DNA from: Aeromicrobium sp. IC_218
GTDB lineage: Bacteria; Actinomycetota; Actinomycetes; Propionibacteriales; Nocardioidaceae
Direction: 5' to 3'
Assembly (NCBI RefSeq): GCF_004336805.1
Contig: NZ_SJXM01000004.1
Location: forward strand, 1-64,000
DNA length: 64,000 nt
Shown: piece by piece, positions 15,838 to 24,455 of the stretch
How positions within the stretch are numbered: position 1 is the first letter of the stretch
Layout of the letters: every line of letters begins with the position of its first letter
Program-made: the position numbers and the translations under genes
The notes under the pieces: model-generated
The model's database searches: none
What the model was told of the DNA's origin: nothing
The model's input: only the letters and a program-made list of their open reading frames with translations

Positions 15838-16916
15838 CAGAACCTCACCCTCGGGTCGACGAGCGCCACGACCACGTCGATCAGGAAGCTGAAGACGCAG
15901 ACGATGAGCGCGATGAGCGTGACGATGCCCTGCACCGCCAGGAAGTCGCGGCGGACCAGGTAGTCGGCCAGCTGCAGGCCCAGCCCGTCCCACTCGAAGG
16001 TGGTCTCGGTGAGCACGGCGCCGCCGAGCAGCATCGCGATCTGCAGGCCCATGACCGTCACGACGGGCACGAGCGCGTTGCGGAAGGCGTGCTTGTTGAC
16101 GACGCGGCGCTCCTTGACGCCGCGCGCGCGGGCGGCGGTGACGTAGTCGGCCCGCAGCGTCTGGATCAGGTTCACCCGGATCAGGCGCAGGAAGACGCCG
16201 CCGGTGAGCAGGCCGAGGGCGACGGCGGGCAGCACGGCGTGCTGCAGCACGTCCCAGACGTACGCCGGGTCGCCCCACAGGATCGCGTCGACGAGCAGGA
16301 TGTTGGTCTTGGGCTTCACGTCCTGCAGCGCGAGCTCGGTGGTGATCGAGGCGCGTCCGGAGGTCGGCCAGCCGAACGGCGAGACGGCCAGCTTGAGCAG
16401 CAGGCCGACGAAGAACACCGGCGCGGCGTAGAACAGGATCGCCAGCAGGCGCAGCACGACGTCGGGCAGCTGGTCGCGCTTGCGGGCGGCGAGCCGGCCC
16501 AGCGGGATGGCGACGGCGAAGGCGACGATGAGCGCGTAGATGCTGAGCTCGAGGGTCGCGGCGCCGTTCTTGACCAGGATCTCGGAGATCTCGCGGTTGT
16601 CGGTCAGGGTCGTGCCGAAGTCACCGTGCAGCAGGCCGGACAGGTACTCCCAGTACTGCTGCAGCAGCGGACGGTCCAGTCCGGCGGCGGCCTTGCGCTC
16701 GGCGATCTGCTCGGCGTTGAGCCGGCCGGCGTTGGCCGCCGTGACCGGGTCGCCGATGACGCGCATGAGCACGAAGACGGTGGTGACCAGCACCCACAGC
16801 ATGGGGATGATCAGGGCGAGCCGGACGAGCAGGTAGCGCGCCAGCGGGGGGAGGCCGCCGCGTCGTGACGACGGGGCGGCAGGTGGGTCGCTCGGGGCGA
16901 GCACCTCGGTGGTCAT
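15837..16916 (-). CDS. Peptide-type ABC transporter permease, DppB-like
   Basis: The 359-aa inner-membrane subunit has six predicted helices and the DppB/OppB family features: LIPMLWVLVTTVFVLMRVIGDP near the start, the loop TAARARGVKERRVVNKHAFRNALVPVVTVMG and the C-terminal LIDVVVALVDPRVRF. It follows the substrate-binding protein gene after 71 nt that include a strong hairpin, and shares one base with the fused permease/ATPase gene. A GGAGGA Shine-Dalgarno precedes the ATG on the minus strand. Confidence 0.93.
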   Translation of the reverse strand: MTTEVLAPSDPPAAPSSRRGGLPPLARYLLVRLALIIPMLWVLVTTVFVLMRVIGDPVTAANAGRLNAEQIAERKAAAGLDRPLLQQYWEYLSGLLHGDFGTTLTDNREISEILVKNGAATLELSIYALIVAFAVAIPLGRLAARKRDQLPDVVLRLLAILFYAAPVFFVGLLLKLAVSPFGWPTSGRASITTELALQDVKPKTNILLVDAILWGDPAYVWDVLQHAVLPAVALGLLTGGVFLRLIRVNLIQTLRADYVTAARARGVKERRVVNKHAFRNALVPVVTVMGLQIAMLLGGAVLTETTFEWDGLGLQLADYLVRRDFLAVQGIVTLIALIVCVFSFLIDVVVALVDPRVRF

Positions 16917-16945
16917 GGAGTCCTCCAGGGGTGGGGTGGACGTGC

Positions 16946-16978
16946 GACGGGGCGGGACCGGATCGGTCCCGCCCCGTC
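16946..16978 (-). terminator. Strong hairpin between the binding-protein gene and the permease genes
   Basis: A perfect 14-bp inverted repeat (GACGGGGCGGGACC and its complement, loop 16960-16964) lies just after the stop of the binding-protein gene. In this position it would partly terminate or protect the message so that the binding protein is made in excess over the membrane subunits. No U-tract follows. Confidence 0.6.
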
Positions 16979-16987
16979 ACGGCCGCG

Positions 16988-18574
16988 TCACTTCGAGAGC
17001 GACGTGAACCGGAACTTGAACGACGCGTCGAGGGTGTCCTTGACGCCCTGGACGTCGTCGACGGCGATCGCGACCTGCGCGCCGGTGAGCAGCGGCAGGA
17101 TCGGGACCTGGTCGGCGATGCGGTCCTGGATCTGGCCCAGGGTGGCCTCGCGCGACGACGCGTTGCTGTCGGTGCGCTGCTTGTCGAGCATCGCCGTCGT
17201 CGTGTCGTCCTCGTAGTGGGACTGCAGGAAGTTGTTCGGGCCGAAGAACGGCGTCAGGTAGTTGTCCGAGTCCGGGAAGTCCGGGAACCAGCCCAGCTGG
17301 TAGGCCGGGTAGGAGTCGGCGACGCGCTCCTCGCTGTAGGTCGTCCACTCGCTGGACTGCAGCGTGACCTTGAACAGGCCCGTCTCCTCGAGCTGACGCT
17401 TGACCGCGTTGTACTCCTCGGCCGAGTTCGAGCCGTAGTGGTCGGGGCTGTACTGCAGGCTCAGCGCGACCGGCGTCTTGACGCCCGCCTCGTCGAGGAC
17501 CTTCTTGGCCGCGGCGGCGTCGGGCTTCTCGCCGTAGGCCTCCTTGAACGCCTCGTTGGCGCCCGGCAGGCCCTCGGGCACGGCCGACCACGCCGGCGTG
17601 TAGGTGCCCTTGTAGACCTGCTCGCTCAGCGCGGCGCGGTCGACGGAGTAGGCGGCGGCCTTGCGGACGGCGCTCTTCTGCGCCTCGTCGGCGCCCGGCA
17701 TCGTCTTGAGGTTGAAGACGATGTAGCGCAGCTCGCCACCCGGGCCCTTGTGGACCGTGACGCCGTCGGCGTCCTCGAGGCTCTCGATGTCGGTCGGCGT
17801 CAGCGAGCGGTACGCGACGTCGATCTTCTTGTTCTCGATGTCGAGCTTCAGGTTGTTGGCGTCCTTGTAGTAGGACATCGTCACCGAGGCGGCCTTCGGC
17901 TTGCCGTAGGCGCCGTCGTAGTCGGCGTTCGCCTCGAACTGCGCGACCTCGTTCTTGCTGTACTTCGCGATCGTGTACGGGCCGGAGAAGCCGTTGGCCT
18001 TCACCGCCTCGTCGTCGCTGAGGACGCGGTCCTTCGGGTAGGTCTTCTCGTCGACGATCGGGCCGGCCGAGGTGACGAGCACCTGCGGGAAGGTCTGGTC
18101 GTTGGGCGACTTGAGGGTGAAGACGACCGTCGTGTCGTCCTTCGCCTCGACCTTGGCCATGTTGCCCAGCAGCGACGCGGGGCCGTTCGGGTCGTTGATG
18201 TCGACGATGCGCTGGTAGGAGAACGCCACGCTGTTGGCCGTCAGCGGGTTGCCGTTGGCGAACTTCAGGCCGTCCTTGATGGTGCACGTGTACTCGGTCG
18301 GCGTGCTGAAGTCGCACTTCTCCGCGGCGTCCGGGGTCAGCTCGGTGCTGCCGGCCGGGAAGTTGAGCAGGTACTGGTAGACCTGCGTCTGGACGTTCAG
18401 CGAGCCGTTGTCGTACGCGCCGGCCGGGTCGATCGAGACGACCTTGTCGGTCGTGCCGACGACGATGGCGTCGCCGGAGGACTCCTCGGAGTCGTTGCCC
18501 GCCCCGCACGCGGCCAGTGCCGCGGCAGCCAGGGCGGTCGCGGCGACGGCCGCCGCACCCCTACGAATACGCAT
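16988..18574 (-). CDS. Peptide-type ABC transporter substrate-binding lipoprotein (SBP family 5)
   Basis: The 528-aa lipoprotein has a signal peptide with lipobox LAAC (Cys23) and then an SBP_bac_5 fold: [19 protein letters not shown] near the start, a [17 protein letters not shown] segment and a C-terminal [22 protein letters not shown] region. The start at 18574 has an AAGGAG Shine-Dalgarno; an in-frame ATG 45 nt upstream would place extra residues before the signal peptide. It is the first gene of the importer operon and is divergent from glyA. The exact ligand cannot be told from sequence. Confidence 0.9.
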   Translation of the reverse strand: MRIRRGAAAVAATALAAAALAACGAGNDSEESSGDAIVVGTTDKVVSIDPAGAYDNGSLNVQTQVYQYLLNFPAGSTELTPDAAEKCDFSTPTEYTCTIKDGLKFANGNPLTANSVAFSYQRIVDINDPNGPASLLGNMAKVEAKDDTTVVFTLKSPNDQTFPQVLVTSAGPIVDEKTYPKDRVLSDDEAVKANGFSGPYTIAKYSKNEVAQFEANADYDGAYGKPKAASVTMSYYKDANNLKLDIENKKIDVAYRSLTPTDIESLEDADGVTVHKGPGGELRYIVFNLKTMPGADEAQKSAVRKAAAYSVDRAALSEQVYKGTYTPAWSAVPEGLPGANEAFKEAYGEKPDAAAAKKVLDEAGVKTPVALSLQYSPDHYGSNSAEEYNAVKRQLEETGLFKVTLQSSEWTTYSEERVADSYPAYQLGWFPDFPDSDNYLTPFFGPNNFLQSHYEDDTTTAMLDKQRTDSNASSREATLGQIQDRIADQVPILPLLTGAQVAIAVDDVQGVKDTLDASFKFRFTSLSK

Positions 18575-18719
18575 GTGTTGCTCCTTGTTGTCTGGTCGCG
18601 CCATGGTGAGCGCGCACACACGCTACTCGTCGCGCGACGCAACCCCGGGGACATCGCCGTTGCAACTTGGTTACGAGCGGCGCTCGGAGCCCTCGGTCAG
18701 GCCCGATACCCTGGGAACC

Positions 18720-19994
18720 ATGAGCCACGACGCGCACCTCGTCGACTTCGACCCCGAAGTCGCCCGCCTCATCGACGCCGAGCTGGACCGCCAGCAGACG
18801 ACGCTCGAGATGATCGCCTCGGAGAACTTCGCCCCGGTCGCCGCCCTGGAGGCCCAGGGCAGCGTGCTGACGAACAAGTACGCCGAGGGCTACCCCGGTG
18901 CGCGCTACTACGGCGGCTGCGAGTTCGTCGACCAGATCGAGCAGATCGCCATCGACCGGCTCAAGCAGCTCTTCGACGCCCGTCACGCGAACGTCCAGCC
19001 GCACTCCGGCGCCCAGGCCAACGCCGCCGCGCTGCACGCCATCGCGCGCGCCGGCGACACGATCCTCGGCCTGGACCTGGCCAACGGCGGCCACCTGACG
19101 CACGGCATGAAGATCAACTTCTCCGGCCGGCTCTACAACGTCGTGCCGTACCACGTCGACGCCGACGGCATCGTCGACATGGACGAGGTCGCCACGCTCG
19201 CGCGCGAGCACCAGCCCAAGGTGATCATCGCCGGCTGGTCGGCCTACCCCCGCCAGCTCGACTTCGCCGCGTTCCGCGCGATCGCCGACGAGGTCGGCGC
19301 GATGCTGTGGGTCGACATGGCGCACTTCGCCGGCCTGGTGGCCACGGGGCTGCACCCCAGCCCGCTGCCCCACGCGCACGTGGTCACCACCACGACGCAC
19401 AAGACGCTCGGCGGCCCGCGCGGCGGCGCGATCATGACCAACGACGACGCCGTCGCCAAGAAGATCCAGTCTGCGGTCTTCCCCGGCCAGCAGGGCGGCC
19501 CGCTCGAGCACGTCATCGCGGCCAAGGCCGTCGCGTTCAAGATGGCGCTGGAGCCGGGCTTCAAGGACCGTCAGGAGCGCACGATCGAGGGCGCCCGCAT
19601 CCTGGCCGACCGGCTGCTCGCCGACGACGTGAAGGCGGCGGGCATCTCGGTGCTCAGCGGCGGCACGGACGTCCACCTGGTGCTGGTCGACCTGCGCGAC
19701 TCGGTCTTCGACGGCCAGCAGGCCGAGGACCGCCTGCACGAGGTCGGCATCACCGTGAACCGCAACGCCGTCCCGAACGACCCGCGTCCGCCGAAGGTCA
19801 CCTCCGGCCTGCGCATCGGCACGCCGGCGCTGGCCACGCGGGGCTTCGGCGCCGCCGAGTTCACCGAGGTCGCCGACATCATCGCCGCGGCGCTGCAGCC
19901 GGGCGACGTCGACGTCGCCGGCCTGCGCGCCCGGGTCACCGAGCTGGCCAAGCGCTTCCCGCTGTACGCCGACGTGGCGCCGTTCACCCGCTGA
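18720..19994 (+). CDS. glyA: Serine hydroxymethyltransferase
   Basis: GlyA interconverts serine and glycine while loading tetrahydrofolate with a one-carbon unit. The 424-aa protein contains the PLP-lysine motif [16 protein letters not shown] (Lys228), [25 protein letters not shown] and SGAQANAA, all typical. The ATG lies 7 nt after a TACCCT hexamer (18707-18712) with no Shine-Dalgarno, so the mRNA is probably leaderless; the frame upstream to 18408 is therefore not used. No glycine riboswitch fits in this gap. Confidence 0.97.
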   Translation: MSHDAHLVDFDPEVARLIDAELDRQQTTLEMIASENFAPVAALEAQGSVLTNKYAEGYPGARYYGGCEFVDQIEQIAIDRLKQLFDARHANVQPHSGAQANAAALHAIARAGDTILGLDLANGGHLTHGMKINFSGRLYNVVPYHVDADGIVDMDEVATLAREHQPKVIIAGWSAYPRQLDFAAFRAIADEVGAMLWVDMAHFAGLVATGLHPSPLPHAHVVTTTTHKTLGGPRGGAIMTNDDAVAKKIQSAVFPGQQGGPLEHVIAAKAVAFKMALEPGFKDRQERTIEGARILADRLLADDVKAAGISVLSGGTDVHLVLVDLRDSVFDGQQAEDRLHEVGITVNRNAVPNDPRPPKVTSGLRIGTPALATRGFGAAEFTEVADIIAAALQPGDVDVAGLRARVTELAKRFPLYADVAPFTR

Positions 19995-20007
19995 ACCGTG
20001 TCCTGAC

Positions 20008-20802
20008 GTGTCCTCCTCCTCGTCGTCCGCGCGCGACTGGCTGCGGCCGGGCGTCGCGGCGCTGACCCTGGTCGCGGTGGCCGGGCTGGTCTTCTGCGTC
20101 CTCATGGGCCGCTGGCAGATCGGCGTCTACACCGACGAGCAGGACGAGGCGCGTGCCGACCGGCAGGCGGCGGCGGCCGTCCCGCTCGCCGAGCTGTGGC
20201 AGCCCGGCGAGGCGTTCCACGACGACCTCGCCGACCGTTCGGTGACCGTGCGGGGCACGTTCACCGGCGACCAGTGGTGGGTCGAGGGCAAGGGCCAGGA
20301 CGGCCGCGACGGCCTGTGGCTGCTGGCCACCCTGGACGTCACCGGGGAGGACGCGGCGCTCGCGGTCGTCCGCGGCTGGTCGCCCGAGGTCGCGCCCTAC
20401 CCGGCGCTGCCCGCCGGCGAGACGACGCTCGAGGCGCTGCTGGAGCCCAGCGACAGCACCGAGTACGCCGAGCGCGAGGTCGACGGCACCACCGTCATCG
20501 CCAGCGTCCGCATCGCGGCGCTGCTCAACGAGCTGGACTACCCGCTGTACAGCGGGTACGCGCTGAACCGCACGCCGGAGGTCGCCGGCGGCCTCGACCT
20601 GGCCGAGGGGCCGGACGCCGAGGTCTCCTGGACGACCGGCCTGCAGAACCTGTCGTACGCCTGGCAGTGGTGGGCGTTCGCCGCGTTCGTCATCTTCATG
20701 TGGTGGCGCATGAGCCACGACGTCGTCGCGTCCCACCGGGCCCGACGCGCAACCGAGTCCGGCCCCACCGGGTCGGCCGAGCAGAGGGAAGTGGTCGCGT
20801 GA
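20008..20802 (+). CDS. SURF1 family cytochrome oxidase assembly protein
   Basis: SURF1-like proteins help to build heme-copper cytochrome c oxidase. The 264-aa product has an N-terminal membrane helix (about residues 13-35), a C-terminal helix (about 215-235) and between them the SURF1 core: SVTVRGTFTGDQWWVEG, GLWLLATLDV and AVVRGWSPE. It starts at GTG 13 nt after glyA and its stop overlaps the next gene as GTGA. The extracellular middle domain between two helices is the family layout. Confidence 0.88.
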   Translation: MSSSSSSARDWLRPGVAALTLVAVAGLVFCVLMGRWQIGVYTDEQDEARADRQAAAAVPLAELWQPGEAFHDDLADRSVTVRGTFTGDQWWVEGKGQDGRDGLWLLATLDVTGEDAALAVVRGWSPEVAPYPALPAGETTLEALLEPSDSTEYAEREVDGTTVIASVRIAALLNELDYPLYSGYALNRTPEVAGGLDLAEGPDAEVSWTTGLQNLSYAWQWWAFAAFVIFMWWRMSHDVVASHRARRATESGPTGSAEQREVVA

Positions 20803-21131
20803 ACGGCGGCTTGGAGCGCACCTACAGCGTGCTGGCCTGGATCGTGGGCTGCACGACGTTCTTCGTCGTGCTGGCCTTCGTGTTCCAGCTCAGCACCGAC
20901 CCCACGTCGTGGTGGAACGTCAACGACGACGCGGTCAAGGTCGTCGACATGGTGCACGGCTGGCTGTTCATGGTGGTGCTCGTGCTCGTGGCGATCCTGT
21001 CGCGGCGCTACGGCTGGACCGTGGGCTTCACCCTGACCACGATGGTCCTGGCGACGCTGCCGGTCGTGAGCTTCTGGGCCGAGCGCCGGGCCACGCACGC
21101 GATGCGCGCGAAGGCCGCCACCACCGCCTGA
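20799..21131 (+). CDS. DUF3817 family integral membrane protein
   Basis: The 110-aa product has three hydrophobic segments, with the DUF3817 features KVVDMVHGWLFMVVLVL and FTLTTMVLATLPVVSFWAERR. The function of the family is unknown; actinobacterial members often sit beside SURF1 or cytochrome-related genes, as here. The GTG start overlaps the SURF1 stop, so the two are likely co-translated. Longer upstream readings run through the SURF1 gene in another frame. Confidence 0.82.
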   Translation: MNGGLERTYSVLAWIVGCTTFFVVLAFVFQLSTDPTSWWNVNDDAVKVVDMVHGWLFMVVLVLVAILSRRYGWTVGFTLTTMVLATLPVVSFWAERRATHAMRAKAATTA

Positions 21132-21140
21132 CGGATCCGC

Positions 21141-21914
21141 TCAGCGGCCGTGGAACGTGGCGTTCCCCGGCCCGTCCTGCAGGAACGACGCCATGCCGTG
21201 CTGCAGGTCGTCGGTGTCGAACAGCTCCGCGGCGATCGTCGTGACGTGCGCGTCGGCCTCGGCCACGCCGCCGGCCTCGACGTGGCGCAGGACCTGCTTG
21301 GCCGCGCCGAACGCCTTGGTCGGCCCGTCGGCGAAGCGCGCCGCGTAGGCCAGCGTCGCGGCCTCGAAGTCGTCGTCCTCCAGCACGCGGTTGACCACGC
21401 CCCAGCGCTCGAACGTCGCCGCGTCGTACAGGTCGCCGGTGAAGACGACCTCCTTCGCGCGGGCGGCGCCGGCGCGGGCCGCGAGCCGCTGCGTGCCGCC
21501 CATGGTCGGGGTGAGCCCGATGACCCGCTCGACCAGGCCGAACCGGGCCTTCGGGGTGGCGACCAGCAGGTCGCACGCGAGCGCGACCTCCAGCGCCCAG
21601 GTCAGGGTGAGGCCGTGCGCGGCGAACACGGTCGGCACCGGCAGCGCGGCGACGCGCAGCGGCAGCTCGATCATCCGGTCGTACAGCGCCTTGGTGGCCT
21701 CCTTGGTGCGCTGGGCGTGGAACTCCGAGACGTCCACCCCGCCGGAGACCACGCGGCCCCGCGCCCGGACGACGAGCACCCGGGGCAGGTCGGCCTCGAC
21801 CTCGTCGAGCGCGGCGTCGAAGGCGTCGTGCAGCGCGCGCGAGTACAGGTTGACCGGCGGGGCCTCGACGGTCAGGACGGCGACGTCGCCCTCACGGGTC
21901 AGGGTCACGCTCAT
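21141..21914 (-). CDS. Enoyl-CoA hydratase/isomerase family protein
   Basis: This 257-aa crotonase-fold enzyme carries the oxyanion-hole segments VVSGGVDVSEF and HGLTLTWALEVALACDLLVATPKARFGLVE, and GLTPTMGGTQRLA. The usual pair of catalytic glutamates is not obvious, so isomerase or other crotonase activity is possible. The ATG at 21914 overlaps the stop of a small upstream gene; the long frame upstream to 22577 is not coding. It is convergent with the DUF3817 gene. Confidence 0.85.
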   Translation of the reverse strand: MSVTLTREGDVAVLTVEAPPVNLYSRALHDAFDAALDEVEADLPRVLVVRARGRVVSGGVDVSEFHAQRTKEATKALYDRMIELPLRVAALPVPTVFAAHGLTLTWALEVALACDLLVATPKARFGLVERVIGLTPTMGGTQRLAARAGAARAKEVVFTGDLYDAATFERWGVVNRVLEDDDFEAATLAYAARFADGPTKAFGAAKQVLRHVEAGGVAEADAHVTTIAAELFDTDDLQHGMASFLQDGPGNATFHGR

Positions 21915-22228
21915 CGCTGCGTCCCGTCGACGTCGATCTCCTCGTCGTGCACGAGCTCCACGTGCGGCTCGTGCGGCACGACGTCGGGATCGTCCTGCCG
22001 CTCGTCGGGCACCGAGACGGCCGCCGTCGTGGGCGCCGGGTCGGCCGGCGCGGAGCGGCGCAGCTCGTCGTCGGTCGCGTCCGCGGGCACCTCGAGGGTG
22101 TCGTCGGCGACCGGCGGCACGTACGAGCCGCCCTGGTCGCGGGTGGCCTGCTTCAGGACGTACACCCCGACGCCCACCAGGACGAGCAGGAGCAGGCGGC
22201 GACGGCGGGGGGAGCGGGGCTTCGACAT
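21911..22228 (-). CDS. Small single-pass membrane protein, unknown function
   Basis: The 105-aa product starts MSKPRSPRRRRLLLLVLVGV, a basic patch followed by one membrane helix (about residues 11-26), and ends in an acidic, Pro-rich tail with HDEEIDVDG. I recognise no family. A TACGGT hexamer (complement of 22235-22240) sits 6 nt before the ATG, which suggests a leaderless message. Its stop overlaps the start of the enoyl-CoA hydratase gene, so both are probably expressed together. Confidence 0.65.
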   Translation of the reverse strand: MSKPRSPRRRRLLLLVLVGVGVYVLKQATRDQGGSYVPPVADDTLEVPADATDDELRRSAPADPAPTTAAVSVPDERQDDPDVVPHEPHVELVHDEEIDVDGTQR

Positions 22229-22338
22229 GGGGACACCGTAGCGAGCCCCCCGGACCGGGGCCGAGCGTCCGCGCCGCCGTCGCCGCGCCCGCGCGGGCCC
22301 GCGTGGGAGGATGGAGGTCCCACCGAGAGAGGACCCCC

Positions 22339-22863
22339 GTGGCCGAGCAGCTGATCGCGACCTTCAAGACCAACCACGGCGACATCGTCGTCGAGCTCTT
22401 CCCGAACCACGCCCCCGTCACCGTCGAGAACTTCGTCGGCCTGGCCGAGGGCACCAAGGAGTGGCGCGACCCCGCGACGGGCGAGACCCGCACCACCCCG
22501 CTGTACGAGGACCTCGAGTTCCACCGCATCATCGCCGACTTCATGCTCCAGGGCGGCGACCCGATCGGGAACGGCACCGGCGGCCCCGGCTACCAGTTCC
22601 AGGACGAGTTCCACCCCGAGCTGCAGTTCGACAAGCCGTACCTGCTGGCCATGGCCAACGCCGGGCCGGGCACGAACGGCTCGCAGTTCTTCATCACCCT
22701 TGTCCCCACGACGTGGCTGAACCGCAAGCACACGATCTTCGGCGAGGTCGCCGACGACGCCAGCCGCCAGGTCGTCGACGCGATCGGTGCGGTCAAGACC
22801 GACCGCTTCGACCGCCCGACCGAGCCGGTCGTCCTGCAGAAGATCGAGATCGAGCGACGATGA
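22339..22863 (+). CDS. ppiA: Peptidyl-prolyl cis-trans isomerase (cyclophilin type)
   Basis: This cytoplasmic cyclophilin (174 aa) has FKTNHGDIVVELFPNHAPVTVENFVGLAEG, the catalytic FHRIIADFMLQGGDP and the AMANAGPGTNGSQFFIT signature. It corresponds to the ppiA gene of the conserved actinobacterial origin-proximal cluster. The GTG start is preceded by GAGAGAGGA (22325-22333). Its stop overlaps the rhomboid gene ATG. Confidence 0.95.
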   Translation: MAEQLIATFKTNHGDIVVELFPNHAPVTVENFVGLAEGTKEWRDPATGETRTTPLYEDLEFHRIIADFMLQGGDPIGNGTGGPGYQFQDEFHPELQFDKPYLLAMANAGPGTNGSQFFITLVPTTWLNRKHTIFGEVADDASRQVVDAIGAVKTDRFDRPTEPVVLQKIEIERR

Positions 22864-23735
22864 GCCAGCCGGCCGAGCCCACGGGCTCGACCTGCTACCG
22901 CCATCCCGGTCGCGAGGCGTACATCTCGTGCCAGCGCTGCGGGCGGACGATCTGCCCGGAGTGCATGCGCGAGGCGTCCGTGGGGTTCCAGTGCCCCGAG
23001 TGCGTGACCGAGGGCAGCCGCACCGTCCGCCGTCCGCGCACGATGGCGGGCGGCGCGGTGCGTCCGGGCCGCGAGAACGTCGTCACGATGACGATGATCG
23101 CGATCAACGTGCTGGCCTTCGTCGGCACGCTGGCCACCGGCGGCAACAACGGCACCCTCAACCAGTGGGGGGCGATGCTGAGCCTCTCGTCGTTCTCGCC
23201 CGAGAGCGGTGACCTGCTCACCGGCGTGGCCGACGGCGCCTGGTGGCGTCCGATCACGTCGGCGTTCCTGCACTTCGGCGTGCTGCACCTGCTGCTGAAC
23301 ATGTACGCGCTGTACCTGTTCGGGCCGATGGCCGAGCGGGCGCTGGGCACGCTGCGGTACGTGCTGACCTACCTGACCCTGGCGGTCGGCTCGTCGGTCG
23401 TCGTGTACTGGTTCTCCGACGAGCGGGCGCTGACCGCCGGCGCCTCGGGCGTCGTGTTCGGCCTGTTCGGCTTCGTCCTGGTGCTGCTGCTCAAGCTCGG
23501 CCAGGACGTGCGCGGGCTGCTGGTGCTGCTGGCGATCAACGCGTTCATCAGCCTCCAGGGCGGCATCAGCTGGCAGGCGCACCTGGGCGGCTTCGTCACC
23601 GGCGTGCTGCTGGCCGGCGTGCTGGCCGTCGCCCCCCGCCGCATCCGGCCGGCCGCCTACTGGGCGGCGCTGGCCCTGGTGTGGGCGGTGTGCGCGGTCG
23701 GCCTGGTCGTCCGCACCGCCCAGCTCACCGGCTGA
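22860..23735 (+). CDS. Rhomboid family intramembrane serine protease with N-terminal zinc-binding segment
   Basis: The 291-aa protein begins with a B-box-like zinc-binding segment (Cys/His at about 12-48: CYRHPGREAYISCQRCGRTICPEC...CPEC). A membrane domain follows with rhomboid catalytic residues: Ser196 in GASGVVFGLFGF, His241 in WQAHLGGF, and HLLLNMYAL including His143 and Asn147. It lies in an operon with ppiA and is convergent with crgA, as in other actinobacteria. Natural substrates are not evident. Confidence 0.93.
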   Translation: MSQPAEPTGSTCYRHPGREAYISCQRCGRTICPECMREASVGFQCPECVTEGSRTVRRPRTMAGGAVRPGRENVVTMTMIAINVLAFVGTLATGGNNGTLNQWGAMLSLSSFSPESGDLLTGVADGAWWRPITSAFLHFGVLHLLLNMYALYLFGPMAERALGTLRYVLTYLTLAVGSSVVVYWFSDERALTAGASGVVFGLFGFVLVLLLKLGQDVRGLLVLLAINAFISLQGGISWQAHLGGFVTGVLLAGVLAVAPRRIRPAAYWAALALVWAVCAVGLVVRTAQLTG

Positions 23736-23762
23736 GCGGTGGTCCCCAGGTCCGTCCCCAGC

Positions 23763-23846
23763 TGTGAATGACACCGGTGTCATTACCCACAGGCTTGTGC
23801 ACACCTGGGCATAACCACACCGGTGTCATTCCCAGGGTCGTCCACA
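23763..23846. promoter_or_regulatory. Palindromes and DnaA-box-like 9-mers downstream of the rhomboid gene
   Basis: An 18-bp perfect palindrome (AATGACACCGGTGTCATT, 23767-23784) is partly repeated 46 bp later (ACACCGGTGTCATT, 23817-23830). Between and beside them are 9-mers close to the DnaA box TTGTCCACA: TTACCCACA (23783), TTGTGCACA (23795), ATAACCACA (23811) and TCGTCCACA (23838). Protein binding is inferred from sequence only. Confidence 0.4.
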
Positions 23847-23856
23847 GGGGTGGACG

Positions 23857-23905
23857 GACGACGGCGGCGCAGGCGCGGATCATCCGCACCTGCGCCGCCG
23901 TCGTC
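23857..23905. terminator. Bidirectional terminator between the rhomboid gene and crgA
   Basis: A 17-bp perfect inverted repeat (arms 23857-23873 and 23889-23905) whose loop folds further (GCGGAT/ATCCGC) lies between the convergent rhomboid and crgA genes. It would end transcripts from both sides. Confidence 0.75.
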
Positions 23906-23922
23906 GTGGGGGCGGGTCTTCG

Positions 23923-24360
23923 CTACTCCCACTTGGTGGCGAAGCCGAAGGCCGCCACGATGAAGCCCATGCCGATGACCAGGTTCCACTGGCCGAGGTC
24001 GGTGTAGACCGGGATGTCGTGCTCGGTGCCGCTGGTGACGTAGAAGACGACGATCCACAGCAGGCCGATCGCGGCCGAGCCGATCATGAGCGGGGCGGCC
24101 CAGCGGTTCGGGCCCGGCTTCGGCTCGCGGCGGGCCAGCAGCACCGCACCGACCAGCAGCAGCGCACCGATCAGGTAGTTCCAGGCGCCGAGGGCGGTGT
24201 AGGCCTCGATGTCCTTGATGCCGGGGATGCCGACGGCGTCGGACTTCGCGATCGGGTAGCCCACGAGCCACAGCAGGGCGACGACGCCCAGCGTGATCGC
24301 CAGACCGCGGCCCTCGGTGCGGCCGCGACGGGGCGTGTCGGTCGACTTCTTCTGTGCCAC
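23923..24360 (-). CDS. crgA: Cell division protein CrgA, apparently duplicated internally
   Basis: CrgA is a small membrane protein that helps to place the septum and recruit wall enzymes in actinobacteria. The C-terminal half (about residues 85-145: NRWAAPLMIGSAAIGLLWIV, then LGQWNLVIGMGFIVAAFGFATKWE) is a complete CrgA. The N-terminal half (about 18-80) has the same plan with LLWLVGYPIA and LGAWNYLIGALLLVGAVLL. Usual CrgA proteins have about 60-95 aa and two helices; this one has 145 aa and four. It starts at GTG with GAGGAAG upstream on the minus strand. The location beside pknB is canonical. Confidence 0.88.
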   Translation of the reverse strand: MAQKKSTDTPRRGRTEGRGLAITLGVVALLWLVGYPIAKSDAVGIPGIKDIEAYTALGAWNYLIGALLLVGAVLLARREPKPGPNRWAAPLMIGSAAIGLLWIVVFYVTSGTEHDIPVYTDLGQWNLVIGMGFIVAAFGFATKWE

Positions 24361-24455
24361 GGTGTCTTCCTCTGTGCGGAGTGCGCTGGATGCTCTCGGT
24401 TACCTTAGTCGGGCGGGCCACCGGGTCCGCGCAGGCGGTGCACGAGGAGGCACAC

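Noticed and set aside
13414..15963. 849-aa plus-strand ORF opposite the fused ABC protein
   Set aside because: The minus strand encodes intact permease and ATPase motifs; the plus-strand product is a His/Arg/Asp-rich shadow.
18575..18719. Glycine riboswitch upstream of glyA
   Set aside because: The start is apparently leaderless and no aptamer-like fold is seen on the plus strand.
16865..20065. 1066-aa plus-strand ORF
   Set aside because: It runs opposite the binding-protein gene and then out of frame through glyA; both of these are conserved genes.
23736..23922. Possible replication origin because of DnaA-box-like 9-mers
   Set aside because: No AT-rich unwinding region and no dnaA or dnaN gene nearby; the stretch is short and ends in a terminator. 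Kept only as a possible DnaA-binding locus.
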